In this document: positions 22,014 through 30,347 of the stretch, piece after piece
How the letters are laid out: every line of letters begins with the position of its first letter
Numbering within the stretch: position 1 is the stretch's first letter
Assembly: GCA_036504235.1 (NCBI GenBank)
Contig: DASXVN010000004.1
Span: 1-46,830 of the forward strand
Direction: 5' to 3'
Length of the DNA stretch: 46,830 nucleotides
From: Zipacnadum sp036504235
Lineage (GTDB): Bacteria; Armatimonadota; Zipacnadia; Zipacnadales; Zipacnadaceae
The notes under the pieces: model-generated
Told to the model about the DNA's origin: nothing
Seen by the model: only the letters and a program-made list of their open reading frames with translations
Databases searched by the model: none
Program-made: the position numbers and the translations under genes

Positions 22014-23312
22014 ATGTACGAATTTGCCCTGGCCGATCAACTCTCCCGTAGCGAAATCGAGGCGCTGCAGCTTGTGCGGCTGCGCGAGGCTGTGGCGCGC
22101 GCGGCGCGAGCCCCGCACTATCAGCGGGTGCTGGGCGCCGCCGGGCTGAGCGCGGAGAGCATCCAGTCGCTGGACGACCTGCGCCGCCTGCCGCTGACCA
22201 CTAAGGACGACCTGCGCGCCGGGATGCCCTGGGAGTTCCTCGCCGTGCCGCGCCGGGAGGTGGTGCGGATGCACTACTCCTCCGGCACCACCGGCATCGC
22301 TACCGCCGTCTACCACACCCGCGGGGACCTGAGCCGCTGGGCCGAGTGCGTGGCTCGGGGGCTGCTGGCGGTGGGCGTGACGGACGAGGACGTTTTCCAG
22401 AACATGATGGGCTACGGCCTGTTCACCGGCGGCCTGGGCCTGCACTATGGGGGTGAGCTGGTCGGCTGCATGACCATCCCCGCCTCCGCTGGCAACACCG
22501 CCCGGCAGGTGCAGATGATGCGCCTGTTTGAAACCACGCTGCTGCACATTCTGCCCAGCTATGCTCTGCACGTGGCCCACTACTGCGAGCAGGAAGGGCT
22601 GCGCATGGGCGAAGATATCAAGGTGCGCTACGGTTTCCTGGGCGGGGAGCCGCATACCGAGGACTTCCGGCAGCGCATCCAGGAGGCCTGGGGGGCGAAA
22701 TTCTACAACTGCTACGGACTCTCGGAGCTGGCCGGGCCGGGCGTAGCCATGGAGTGCCGCGACCAGGGCGGCTTCCACCTACGCGAGGACCATTACCTGG
22801 CGGAGATTCTCGACCCGCAGACGCAAGAGCCGGTCGCGGAGGGCGAGGAAGGGGAGCTGGTGCTCACCGCGCTGACCCGGGAGGCCATGCCGCTGCTGCG
22901 CTACCGGACGCGCGACGTGACCCAGTTCGTGGCCGAGCCCTGCCCCTGCGGCAACCAGCACCGGCGCCTGGCGCGGATGCGCGGGCGCAGCGACGACATG
23001 CTCATCCTGCGCGGCGTGAACTTTTACCCCATGCAGGTGGAGCGGGTGCTGATGGCGGTGCCCGAGGTGGGGCACAATTACTGCCTGGTGCTGACCCGCG
23101 AGGGCGACCTGGACCGACTGACGGTGCAGGTGGAGCTCAACCCGGATTATTCCTTCGACGATGTGCGCAGCCTGGAGGGAATCCGAACCACGCTGGCCGA
23201 GGGCTTGCATCGGGAGCTGCTCAGCAAGGTTAACGTGGAACTCCTGGAGCCGCACCGGCTGCCGGTGACCGAGGGCAAAGCGGTGCGGGTGGTGGACAAG
23301 CGGGGGGACTAG
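22014..23312 (+). CDS. paaK: Phenylacetate-CoA ligase-type adenylate-forming enzyme
   Basis: A 432-residue member of the PaaK branch of acyl-CoA synthetases, which activates aryl or other carboxylates to CoA thioesters with ATP. The adenylate-binding P-loop is YSSGTTG (near residue 89). LGGEPHTEDFRQRI and YNCYGLSELAGPG are the A4/A5-type motifs, and YRTRDVTQF is the motif-7 region. The C-terminal domain (from about 330) has RGVNFYPMQVERVL and ends in a basic VTEGKAVRVVDKR, as in PaaK. PaaK homologues have broad substrates and no phenylacetate pathway genes are nearby. The GTG at 22011 is an alternative start. Confidence 0.85.
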   Translation: MYEFALADQLSRSEIEALQLVRLREAVARAARAPHYQRVLGAAGLSAESIQSLDDLRRLPLTTKDDLRAGMPWEFLAVPRREVVRMHYSSGTTGIATAVYHTRGDLSRWAECVARGLLAVGVTDEDVFQNMMGYGLFTGGLGLHYGGELVGCMTIPASAGNTARQVQMMRLFETTLLHILPSYALHVAHYCEQEGLRMGEDIKVRYGFLGGEPHTEDFRQRIQEAWGAKFYNCYGLSELAGPGVAMECRDQGGFHLREDHYLAEILDPQTQEPVAEGEEGELVLTALTREAMPLLRYRTRDVTQFVAEPCPCGNQHRRLARMRGRSDDMLILRGVNFYPMQVERVLMAVPEVGHNYCLVLTREGDLDRLTVQVELNPDYSFDDVRSLEGIRTTLAEGLHRELLSKVNVELLEPHRLPVTEGKAVRVVDKRGD

Positions 23313-23557
23313 TCCGGCGCGTCCTGGTCGAACAGGCTCTCCAAGGTGGGGCCGTCGGGCTTGGGCTTGCGCGGGGGGCGGCGGCACCAGCCGCAGGCGG
23401 GGGCGTCGGGGTGGATGGGACGGTGGCACTGGCGGCAGAAGCGCCAGGCGGTGCCCCTGCCCGCACTGGGCGGCGGCTCGGGCAGGGGCAGCCCCAACTG
23501 CGGGGCGGCGGTCGAGTCCAAAGGCAGAGGGCGGGTTGAAGTGGTGCGCTTGTTCAT
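23309..23557 (-). CDS. Small zinc-ribbon protein
   Basis: An 82-residue hypothetical protein starting MNKRTTSTRP. Residues about 42-58 carry FCRQCHRP and ACGWCRR, a CxxC...CxxC zinc ribbon. The flanks are Pro-rich and a short acidic tail (LFDQDAPD) ends it. The stop overlaps the stop of the preceding plus-strand gene (shared CTAG at 23309-23312). There is no clear ribosome-binding site. The frame extends further upstream into repeat DNA, which I exclude. The zinc ribbon argues for a real gene. Confidence 0.55.
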   Translation of the reverse strand: MNKRTTSTRPLPLDSTAAPQLGLPLPEPPPSAGRGTAWRFCRQCHRPIHPDAPACGWCRRPPRKPKPDGPTLESLFDQDAPD

Positions 23558-23595
23558 ATGGCGGATGGGGGGCGGCGAGTTGGCAGGGCGGACGG

Positions 23596-23700
23596 CGGGC
23601 CCACCCCGCCCTCGGCAGACCTCGGGCACCCCTCCCGGTGCGGGAGGGGCTACGGCTAACGGCTAACGGCCGGCGGGGGACGTAGCCCCCGCCCTACATG
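23596..23700. repeat. Two intergenic palindromic repeat units
   Basis: A 'CCCACCCCGCCCTCGG...GGGAGGGGCTA' unit (23599-23651) is followed by GGCCGGCGGGGGACGTAGCC with its closing CCCGCCCTACA (23664-23699). Both recur throughout the window. Confidence 0.85.
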
Positions 23701-23768
23701 CGGCAACGGCCCTGCCGCCCGAGGCCCGTTTCTCGGTTGGCGGGCGAGAGACCTGCGAACATGACGAA

Positions 23769-23808
23769 CAAAACGGCCCACCGCTAAGCGGTGGGCCGTT
23801 TGTTTTGC
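23769..23808. terminator. Bidirectional intrinsic terminator
   Basis: A perfect 14-bp stem (AAACGGCCCACCGC at 23771-23784 with its complement at 23788-23801) with loop TAA. T-rich GTTTT follows on the plus strand and the mirrored A-rich CAAAA precedes it, so it can end pnp transcription on the minus strand as well as plus-strand transcripts. Confidence 0.85.
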
Positions 23809-23842
23809 TGGGGGGCGCCGGCGCGAGGCTGGCGCCGTTGCT

Positions 23843-26185
23843 TTAGGACTTCTTGCGGAAGTAGACCCGGCCGCGGGCCTCGTCCTCGCCGCCGCCGCTG
23901 GGCGCGGCGACCTCCGGCGCGGGGGCGCCGCCGGTCGGCGCTACGGGGGCGCTGGAGCTTTCGCTGGAGCTGGAGCTGCTGCTGCTCCGGCCACCGCGAT
24001 CGCCGCCCCGGTCGCCACCACGGCCGCCCCGGTCGCCGCCGCGGCCACCACGGCCGCCACGGTCCCCGCCCCGGCCGCCGCCACTGCGCTCGCGGGGCTC
24101 GGGGATGACGTCGTTGTCCACGTCCTTGGCGGTGAGGCGCACCTTGCCCTCACTGTCTACCTCGATGACCTTCACGCGCAACTCGTCGCCGACCTTGCAG
24201 AAGTCCTCGGTCTTCTCGACGCGGTGCGGCGCGAGCTGGGAGATGTGGACCAGGCCGTCGCGGCCCGGCATCAGCTCGACGAAGGCCCCGAAGGCCGTGG
24301 TCGAGACGACTTTGCCGGTGAAGATCTCGCCGACTTCGACGTCGCGGGTCATGTCGTAGATGGCCTGGCGGCAGGCCTCGGCCTTCTCACTGTCCTCGCC
24401 AAAGACGAGGACGGTGCCGTCGTCGGAGATGTCAATCTGGGTTTCGTAGGCTTCCTGCAGCTTGCGGATGTTCTTGCCACCAGGCCCGATGACCATGCCG
24501 ATTTTTTCGGTATCGATCTTGAGGCTGAACATGCGCGGGGCGTAGCGGGAGAAGTCCTCGCGCGCCTCGGGCAGGGCGGCCAGCATGGCGTCCAGAATCT
24601 GCAGCCGCGCCTCGCGGCCCTGGGCCAGCGCCTCGCGCAGGATGCGCGGGTTGAGGCCGGGGACCTTCATGTCGAGCTGCAGGGCGCAAACGCCGTTAGC
24701 GGAACCGGCGACCTTGAAGTCCATGTGGCCCGCGTGATCCTCCAGGCCCTGGATGTCGGTCAGCACCGCGTACTTGTCGTCGCTCTCATGGATGAGACCC
24801 ATGGCGATGCCGGCGATCGGCGCCTTGATCTTGACACCGGCGTCCATCAGCGCCAGGCTGGCCGCGCAGGCGGAAGCCATAGACGAAGAACCGTTGCTCT
24901 CCAGCACCTCGCAGACAATGCGGCAGGTGTAGGCGAAGTCCTCGACCGGCGGGAGCATGCGCTCGACGGCCTTCTGGGCGAGATGCCCGTGGCCGATCTC
25001 GCGGCGGCCGGGCCCGCGCAGGGGGCGGACCTCACCGACGGAGAAGGGCGGGAAGTTGTAATGCAGGGAGAAGCGAGTGTAGTCCTCTTGTTCCAGGGTG
25101 CGGACCATGCGCTGGTCGCGGGTCGCGCCCAGGGTGACGGTGGCCAGCACCTGGGTCTCGCCACGAGTGAAGACGGCGGAACCGTGGGTGCGGGGCAGCA
25201 GGCCGGCTTCGGCGGAGAGGGCGCGCAACTGGTCGTAGGCACGGCCGTCGGCGCGGTGGCCGGTCTCGAGGATGAGCTTCATCATCTGCTCCTGCTCGAT
25301 CTCCTCCACGGCGGCCTTGACGTCGGTCTGGGCCTTCTCGAACTTGTCCGCGAGGGCGGCGGTCAGATCGGCGACGATCTCATGCTCGGCGGCGTAGCGC
25401 TCGCCCTTATCCTTCAGGGCGATCATCGCGGCGACCCGGTCGGTGGCCTCGGCGCGCACGTACTTGACGATCTCGGGGCGCGGGGCCCAGAGAGCGTACT
25501 CTTTCTTGGGAACGCCGGCCTTGTCGCGCAGGCGCTCGATCATTTCGACGATCGGCAGGCAGGCCGCGGTGCCCTGGTCCAGGGCGTCGGCGACGATGTC
25601 CTCGGGGACCTCTTCGCCGCCCATTTCCACCATGACAACGCCCTTGCGGGTGGCCACGACGGTGGCCTCCATGTCGCCGGTGGTGCGCTGCTCAAAGCTG
25701 GGGTTGAAGATGAACTCGCCGTCCACGCGGGCGACGGTGATGACGCCGAAGGGGCCGTCGAAGGGCAGCGAGGACAGGTGCATGGCCGCCGAACAGCCGA
25801 TCATGGCGACCAAGTCGGGAGCGTTCTCGTTCTCCACGGAGAGGGCGGTGGCGATGACTTGCACGTCATTGCGCAGGCCCTGGGGGAGCAGCGGGCGAAT
25901 GGGGCGGTCGATCTTGCGGCAGATGAGGGTGCCTTCCTCGGAGGGCCGGCCCTCGCGCTTGAAGAAGCCGCCGGGGATCTTGCCTACGGAATACATCTTC
26001 TCTTCGAAGTCGGCCCGCAGGGGCAGAAAGTCCATGGGGAGCGGGTCGCGGGAGACGGTGACGGTGCAGAGGATTACGGTTTCGCCATAGGTGGCGAGGA
26101 CGGCCGCTTCGGCCTGTTTGGCCAGGCGACCGGTTTCCAGGGTCAAAGTTCGACCCATCAACTCAATACTCTCCGAGTGAATCAT
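23843..26185 (-). CDS. pnp: Polynucleotide phosphorylase with RGG/Ser tail
   Basis: A 780-residue phosphorolytic 3'-5' exoribonuclease of RNA decay. Two RNase PH domains are joined by an all-helical linker; the second holds SSMASACAASLALMDAGV with the catalytic Asp. The KH domain (IGMVIGPGGKNIRKLQE, about 555-610) and the S1 domain (TGKVVSTTAFGAFVEL through KVRLTAKDV, about 620-690) follow. The C-terminal 80 residues are unusual: several GGDRGG/GGRGG repeats, then a run of eight serines and an Ala/Pro-rich end, probably an RNA-binding or partner-binding tail. The ATG follows TGGAGG. rpsO lies upstream, as in many bacteria. Confidence 0.96.
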   Translation of the reverse strand: MIHSESIELMGRTLTLETGRLAKQAEAAVLATYGETVILCTVTVSRDPLPMDFLPLRADFEEKMYSVGKIPGGFFKREGRPSEEGTLICRKIDRPIRPLLPQGLRNDVQVIATALSVENENAPDLVAMIGCSAAMHLSSLPFDGPFGVITVARVDGEFIFNPSFEQRTTGDMEATVVATRKGVVMVEMGGEEVPEDIVADALDQGTAACLPIVEMIERLRDKAGVPKKEYALWAPRPEIVKYVRAEATDRVAAMIALKDKGERYAAEHEIVADLTAALADKFEKAQTDVKAAVEEIEQEQMMKLILETGHRADGRAYDQLRALSAEAGLLPRTHGSAVFTRGETQVLATVTLGATRDQRMVRTLEQEDYTRFSLHYNFPPFSVGEVRPLRGPGRREIGHGHLAQKAVERMLPPVEDFAYTCRIVCEVLESNGSSSMASACAASLALMDAGVKIKAPIAGIAMGLIHESDDKYAVLTDIQGLEDHAGHMDFKVAGSANGVCALQLDMKVPGLNPRILREALAQGREARLQILDAMLAALPEAREDFSRYAPRMFSLKIDTEKIGMVIGPGGKNIRKLQEAYETQIDISDDGTVLVFGEDSEKAEACRQAIYDMTRDVEVGEIFTGKVVSTTAFGAFVELMPGRDGLVHISQLAPHRVEKTEDFCKVGDELRVKVIEVDSEGKVRLTAKDVDNDVIPEPRERSGGGRGGDRGGRGGRGGDRGGRGGDRGGDRGGRSSSSSSSSESSSAPVAPTGGAPAPEVAAPSGGGEDEARGRVYFRKKS

Positions 26186-26522
26186 GCTTACCTCCAGGTA
26201 AGTTACGGGGCCTGTGGAGGCAGCGGCAAGGAGATTAGAGGGAACAGGGAAAAAGGAGGGGGCAAGTCACCGTCGAAGGGCTTACAAAAACCGGGCAGCC
26301 GTGCGTCGTCTGACTCTCCAACCTTCTCTTTCCCTGTTTCCCCTGGTCTCCCACCGCCGCTTCCGCCCCGGTGGACTGACGCGTCCACTGGCGTATGGGC
26401 GCAGGCCCTGCGGATAGCACCCGCCCCGGCTGAAGCAGCCGGGAGCGGAGCGCGAACCCCAGGGTTAACCCTGCGACTTAGGGCCGCTTAAGCGGCAAAT
26501 TGTAGCCCGACGGGCGCGCGAA
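26186..26522 (-). promoter_or_regulatory. rpsO-pnp intergenic region with two perfect palindromes
   Basis: No gene is visible in these 337 bases. Two 14-bp perfect palindromes lie close together: CAGGGTTAACCCTG at 26460-26473 and GCCGCTTAAGCGGC at 26483-26496. They are just downstream of the rpsO stop on the minus strand and could form a processing or termination structure, or a dimer-binding site. The remaining sequence is AT-richer near pnp; no confident promoter was found. Confidence 0.55.
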
Positions 26523-26801
26523 CTAGCGGCGCAGGCCGAGCGAAGCGATCAGCGCGCGATAGCGCTCAACGTCCTTCTTGCGAAGATAGTTGAGCAGCCG
26601 GCGCCGCTGGCCGACCATCATGAGCAGACCTCGCCGGGAGTGATGGTCCTTGCGATGAATCCGCAGATGGTCAGTCAGGTACTGAATGCGCCCGGTCAGA
26701 AGCGCTACCTGCACCTCGGGGGAGCCGGTATCGCCTTCGTGCTGGGCATATTTCTCAATGATCGCGGTCTTGCTGTCGGCAGTAAACGTCAATTCCTTCA
26801 C
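26523..26801 (-). CDS. rpsO: 30S ribosomal protein S15
   Basis: A 92-residue S15, an early-binding protein of the 16S rRNA central domain. The sequence has the full family pattern: GDTGSPEVQVALLTGRIQYL, HLRIHRKDHHSRRGLL with the rRNA-binding HKDxHSRRGL core, and GQRRRLLNYLRKKDVERY. Length is normal. It is followed by pnp on the same strand, the classical rpsO-pnp pairing. Confidence 0.98.
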   Translation of the reverse strand: MKELTFTADSKTAIIEKYAQHEGDTGSPEVQVALLTGRIQYLTDHLRIHRKDHHSRRGLLMMVGQRRRLLNYLRKKDVERYRALIASLGLRR

Positions 26802-26927
26802 CTGTTTTTCCTTACGAGCCCAACTCCCCGGTGGGAGGGTTCAGGCCGGCGGCTCTACTCTATAGAACAGCCCAACACGCCGCTGGAAAAGCGCACGCGT
26901 CCGACCGAACCGAGAACCGCTACGAAC

Positions 26928-26957
26928 ACTATAGCACAGGGAGGGGCGAGAAGTAAA
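26928..26957 (-). promoter_or_regulatory. Promoter of rpsO
   Basis: On the minus strand TTTACT (complement of 26952-26957) is followed after 18 bases by TATAGT (complement of 26928-26933). It leaves a leader of about 120 bases before rpsO, long enough to hold an S15-type autoregulatory structure; I could not identify a known one. Confidence 0.6.
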
Positions 26958-26964
26958 GGACAGG

Positions 26965-27256
26965 GGGAGGCCTCACCCCCCGGCCCCCTCTCCGTGGCGC
27001 TCGCCGACGAGCGCCCGCAGGAGAGGGGGGGAACGGCAAAACGGCAACCTCACCCCCGGCCCCTCTCCCGCGGCGGACCTTGGGAGAGGGGAGAGTGGCG
27101 CCGCGCGTCGTTCGGCGCGGTGACGAGAGGGGGAGGCCGTTCGCGCTAGGCGCGGACCCCCTCTCCCCCGCAAGCGGGAGAGAGATGGCGGCTGAAGGCT
27201 GACGGCAGACGGGCAACGGCCGGCGGGGGACGTAGCCCCCGCCCTACAGGAGAGGC
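26965..27256. repeat. Intergenic repeats between rpsO and the exported protein gene
   Basis: Tandem 'CTCACCCCC...CCCTCTCC' units, direct and inverted (26969-27036, 27047-27090, about 27140-27185), are followed by the GGCCGGCGGGGGACGTAGCC unit with its closing arm (27214-27248). This resembles 1718-2014 in content and order. No gene is visible. Confidence 0.85.
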
Positions 27257-27268
27257 GCCCCCCCGCCC

Positions 27269-27298
27269 TTTACCGCCGCGTCGCCCCCGGCGTATAAT
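27269..27298 (+). promoter_or_regulatory. Promoter of the exported protein-pyrE unit
   Basis: TTTACC (27269-27274), an 18-base spacer and a perfect TATAAT (27293-27298), about 45 bases upstream of the ATG at 27345. The in-frame ATG at about 27306 would lie at the transcription start and is therefore less likely. Confidence 0.7.
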
Positions 27299-27344
27299 GC
27301 GGCGGATGACCTCCCGCTATTCTCTCGCCCTAGGAGTGGCCGCT

Positions 27345-28337
27345 ATGAAGACGCGCGTGTGGCTTCCTGCGATGATCCTGATGCTGTCCGCCCTGACGGC
27401 GCAGGCGCAGGGCCCCGACAGCCTCCTGCTGCGCTACAAATTCCAGCCGGAGCAGACCCGCAGCTACGATTTCAACCTCACCGGCGGCGGCCGGATCGCC
27501 GTCATGGGCTCGGCCCTGGGCGATCTCAACGTCCCCTTGTCCATGCTGATCAACGGCTCCGTGGTGGTTAATGCCCAGAGCGCGGACGCGCAGGGCAATG
27601 GCCGGCTGCGCTTGGCGATGGGCCCCATGGGCATGGCAGTCACCACCATGGGCAAGACCATGCACATGGAGCTAGACCTGCCGCACGGCACGGTCACGGT
27701 GGACGGCAAGATCACGCCGCTGCCCCATGCCGAGCAGGGGGAAGCGCTCTCCAAGCTGACGATCGTCACCTCGCCGCGGGGCCAGGTGCTCGGGGTGGAG
27801 GGAGTCGAGGCCGTTCTGGCGGCGCTTAAGAAGACCAATCCGCTCGGGGCCATGGGCGCGCCGCTGCTGCCGGACCTCAGCCAGCTAGGGAATAACGCCA
27901 CCCCCCAGTTCCCGGAAGGGCCGGTGAGGGTCGGGGATTCCTGGACCCAGACGGGGAGCTTCCCGGTGGCGGGCACAACGCAACTCATGCCCCTCACCAC
28001 CACCTACACGCTGGACCGACGGGGCCTGATCGGCGGGCGCGAGATGGCGCGGATCGCGCTGACGAGCCACGGGGAGGTCAGGAACCTGGACCTGCCGCAG
28101 CCGCCGTCGCCGATTCTCCCGCGCCTGGACCTGATGAGCGTGGATATCGAGGGGCAGATGTACTTTGACCCGGCCGCCGGCGCGATGCACAGCACCCGCG
28201 TCACCGTGACCATAAACATGACCATGAGTTCCCCACCGGTGGAAGGCGAGCCCGGGCCGCAGGTCAGCATCAAGAACCTCAAGCTGTACGTGAACATCAC
28301 GCCGCGCGGCGAAGAGTCCGGGGCAGCCCCAGAGTAA
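27345..28337 (+). CDS. Exported protein, DUF6263-like
   Basis: A 330-residue secreted protein. The signal peptide (MKTRVWLPAMILMLSALTAQAQ) ends near AQAQ. The mature part is beta-rich, with repeated amphipathic strands and a conserved-looking sequence FPEGPVRVGDSWTQTGSFP about two thirds through, as in DUF6263-type proteins ('p...v.vGdsW'). Family assignment is tentative and function unknown. The ATG at 27345 follows TAGGAG. pyrE starts 13 bases after its stop, so both are probably on one transcript. Confidence 0.7.
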   Translation: MKTRVWLPAMILMLSALTAQAQGPDSLLLRYKFQPEQTRSYDFNLTGGGRIAVMGSALGDLNVPLSMLINGSVVVNAQSADAQGNGRLRLAMGPMGMAVTTMGKTMHMELDLPHGTVTVDGKITPLPHAEQGEALSKLTIVTSPRGQVLGVEGVEAVLAALKKTNPLGAMGAPLLPDLSQLGNNATPQFPEGPVRVGDSWTQTGSFPVAGTTQLMPLTTTYTLDRRGLIGGREMARIALTSHGEVRNLDLPQPPSPILPRLDLMSVDIEGQMYFDPAAGAMHSTRVTVTINMTMSSPPVEGEPGPQVSIKNLKLYVNITPRGEESGAAPE

Positions 28338-28350
28338 CAGGAGACGAGCT

Positions 28351-28905
28351 ATGAGCAACGAACGCGAGCGTCTGCAGCAACTGATCCGCGACCGAGCCCT
28401 GCGGTTTGGGGACTTCACCCTGGCCTCGGGGCAGAAGTCCACGTACTTCATCGACGGCAAGCAGGTCACGCTGCTCGGTGAGGGGCTCTACCTGCTGGCG
28501 GGGATGATCCTGGAGGCCCTCGACCCGCAGGTGCAAGCGGTCGGCGGGATGAGCATCGGCGCGGACCCGATTGCCGGCGCGGTGATCGCCCTGGCCGCCG
28601 CGCAGGGGCGCGAGCTGACCGGCTACCTGGTCCGCAAGGAGCGCAAAGACCACGGCACCGGCCGGCAGGTGGAGGGGCCGCTCTGGGAGGGCGTGCGGGT
28701 GGCGATGCTGGAGGACACGATCACGACCGGCGGCTCCACGCTCCAGGCGATTGACGCCGTGGAGCGCGAGTATCAGGCGCAGGTGGTGCAGGTGGTCACG
28801 ATGGTGGACCGGCTGCAGGGGGCGCGGGAGGCGCTGGCCGCGAGGGGCTATCCGCTGACGGCGCTGTATGAGATTACCGAGTTTGGGATTGAGAGGCCGG
28901 CGTAG
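28351..28905 (+). CDS. pyrE: Orotate phosphoribosyltransferase
   Basis: A 184-residue enzyme that makes orotidine 5'-phosphate from orotate and PRPP in pyrimidine synthesis. FTLASGQKSTYFIDGKQV near the N-terminus is the typical OPRTase hood region, VRKERKDHGTG the catalytic flexible loop, and MLEDTITTGGST (near 119-130) the PRPP-binding motif. Length is slightly below average but complete. The ATG has AGGAG upstream. Second gene of a two-gene unit with the exported protein. Confidence 0.95.
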   Translation: MSNERERLQQLIRDRALRFGDFTLASGQKSTYFIDGKQVTLLGEGLYLLAGMILEALDPQVQAVGGMSIGADPIAGAVIALAAAQGRELTGYLVRKERKDHGTGRQVEGPLWEGVRVAMLEDTITTGGSTLQAIDAVEREYQAQVVQVVTMVDRLQGAREALAARGYPLTALYEITEFGIERPA

Positions 28906-28908
28906 GAA

Positions 28909-29036
28909 TGTAGGGCGGGGCTACGTCCCCCGCCGTCCCCGGTGGCACCGGCGTCTCGCCGGTGTCCCCTCCCGCTGAGTTGCCCGACACCGGCGAGACG
29001 CCGGTGCCACTGACAGAAGAGGCAGTAGCCCCCGCC
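28909..29036. repeat. Nested repeat cluster between pyrE and hisD
   Basis: GTAGGGCGGGGCTACGTCCC (about 28909-28935) and its partial inverse near 29027-29041 flank two opposed copies of the GGTGGCACCGGCGTCTCGCC unit (28941-28965 and about 28986-29012). The whole can fold back on itself and lies where two genes converge. The 23 bases 28942-28964 are identical to bases 40906-40928 inside the zinc alcohol dehydrogenase gene. Confidence 0.85.
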
Positions 29037-30347
29037 CTACAAGAGGCGCCGCTTGATCGCCGCCGCGTGGGCGGTCAGGCCCTCCGCCTCGGCGAGGGCG
29101 ATTACGTCGGGGGCCAGGCGCTGGAGGCCCTCCGGCGAGACCTGCACTAACGAAGTCCGCTTGACGAAGTCCTGCACCGACAGCGGCGAGGAGAAGCGCG
29201 CCGTGCCGCCGGTGGGCAGGACGTGGCTGGGGCCGGCCGCGTAGTCGCCCAGCGGCACCGCCGCCAGGTGCCCCAGGAAGATGCAGCCCGCGTTGGGAAT
29301 CTGCTCGGCCAGCGCCTCGGGGTCCGCCACCGCCAGCTCCAAGTGCTCCGGAGCCAGCTCCGAGACCAGCGCGGCGGCCTGCGTTAGGTCCCGTACCAGC
29401 ACGATCGCCCCCTGCTGCTCCAGCGACTTGCCGATCAACTCCGCCCGCCCCAGGGCCGCCACTTGCGCCGGAAGCGCCGCGCGCACCGCCTCCGCCAGCC
29501 GCTCCGAAGGGGTCAGCAGCACCACCGTGTTGTCCCCGGTGTGCTCGGCCTGGCTGAGCAGGTCCGCCGCTACGACTTCCGGATCGGCCGAATCATCGGC
29601 GATCATCGCGGACTCGCTCGGCCCCGGCAGGGACTCAATCCCCACCACGCCAAAGACCTGGCGCTTGGCCTCGACCACCCACGGATTGCCGGGGCCGACG
29701 ATCTTGTCCACCGGCGTGACCGTCTCGGTGCCGTAGGCCAGGGCGGCAATCGCCTGGGCGCCGCCGAGGCGGTAGACCTCGGCCACGCCGCACTCGCGGG
29801 CGGCGACCAGGGTCAGCGCGTCCATGGTTCCGTCGCGACGCGGGGGGCTGCACAGCGCCAAGCGCGGCACGCCGGCGACCTGGGCCGGCACCGCGCACAT
29901 ATAGACGGTGGAGGGCAGCGGCGCCTGTCCGGCGGGAACGTAGATCCCCGCGGAGGCCAGCGGCGTGATGCGGCTGCCCAGCGTGACGCCGTCCAGCTCG
30001 GCGCTCCAGCCGTGCGGCAACTCGCGCTCGTGGTAGGCGCGGACGTTGGCGATGGCCCGGCGCAGGGAGGCCAGCAACTCGGGGGAAACTTGCTCGTAGG
30101 CCGCGTCAATCTCGGCCTCCGAGACGCGGATCATCTCCGGCGTGTACTCCGAGTAGTCAAACTGCTTGGACAGACTGGCCAGGGCAATATCGCCACCGCT
30201 GCGCACGCGCTGCAGGGTCTTGGCGACCTGCTCGGCCACGTCCGCGCCGGTGCTGCTGGACGCGGCTTTGCCGAGATGGGCGCGGATCAGGCGGCGAATT
30301 TCCGTTTCGTCCTGCCGGGCGTCAATTGTTCGCAGATATTCACTCAT
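29037..30347 (-). CDS. hisD: Histidinol dehydrogenase
   Basis: A 436-residue zinc-dependent enzyme that catalyses the last two oxidations of histidine synthesis, histidinol to histidine with NAD. The family signatures are present: VDKIVGPGNPWVVEAKRQVFG, DLLSQAEHTGDNT (zinc ligands Gln and His), APEHLELAV (His) and HVLPTGGTARFSSPLSVQDF (catalytic region). Length and layout are normal. The ATG at 30347 follows GGAGC. It is not beside other his genes; hisH lies at 2093. Confidence 0.96.
   Translation of the reverse strand: MSEYLRTIDARQDETEIRRLIRAHLGKAASSSTGADVAEQVAKTLQRVRSGGDIALASLSKQFDYSEYTPEMIRVSEAEIDAAYEQVSPELLASLRRAIANVRAYHERELPHGWSAELDGVTLGSRITPLASAGIYVPAGQAPLPSTVYMCAVPAQVAGVPRLALCSPPRRDGTMDALTLVAARECGVAEVYRLGGAQAIAALAYGTETVTPVDKIVGPGNPWVVEAKRQVFGVVGIESLPGPSESAMIADDSADPEVVAADLLSQAEHTGDNTVVLLTPSERLAEAVRAALPAQVAALGRAELIGKSLEQQGAIVLVRDLTQAAALVSELAPEHLELAVADPEALAEQIPNAGCIFLGHLAAVPLGDYAAGPSHVLPTGGTARFSSPLSVQDFVKRTSLVQVSPEGLQRLAPDVIALAEAEGLTAHAAAIKRRLL

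Noticed and set aside
24224..26491. 755-residue plus-strand frame antisense to pnp
   Set aside because: It mirrors pnp, which has all catalytic motifs; long antisense frames are frequent in high-GC genes. The same applies to the 886-residue frame opposite dnaE.
26802..26930. Known S15-binding leader structure upstream of rpsO
   Set aside because: A leader of suitable length exists, but I could not match it by eye to any described S15 regulatory fold.
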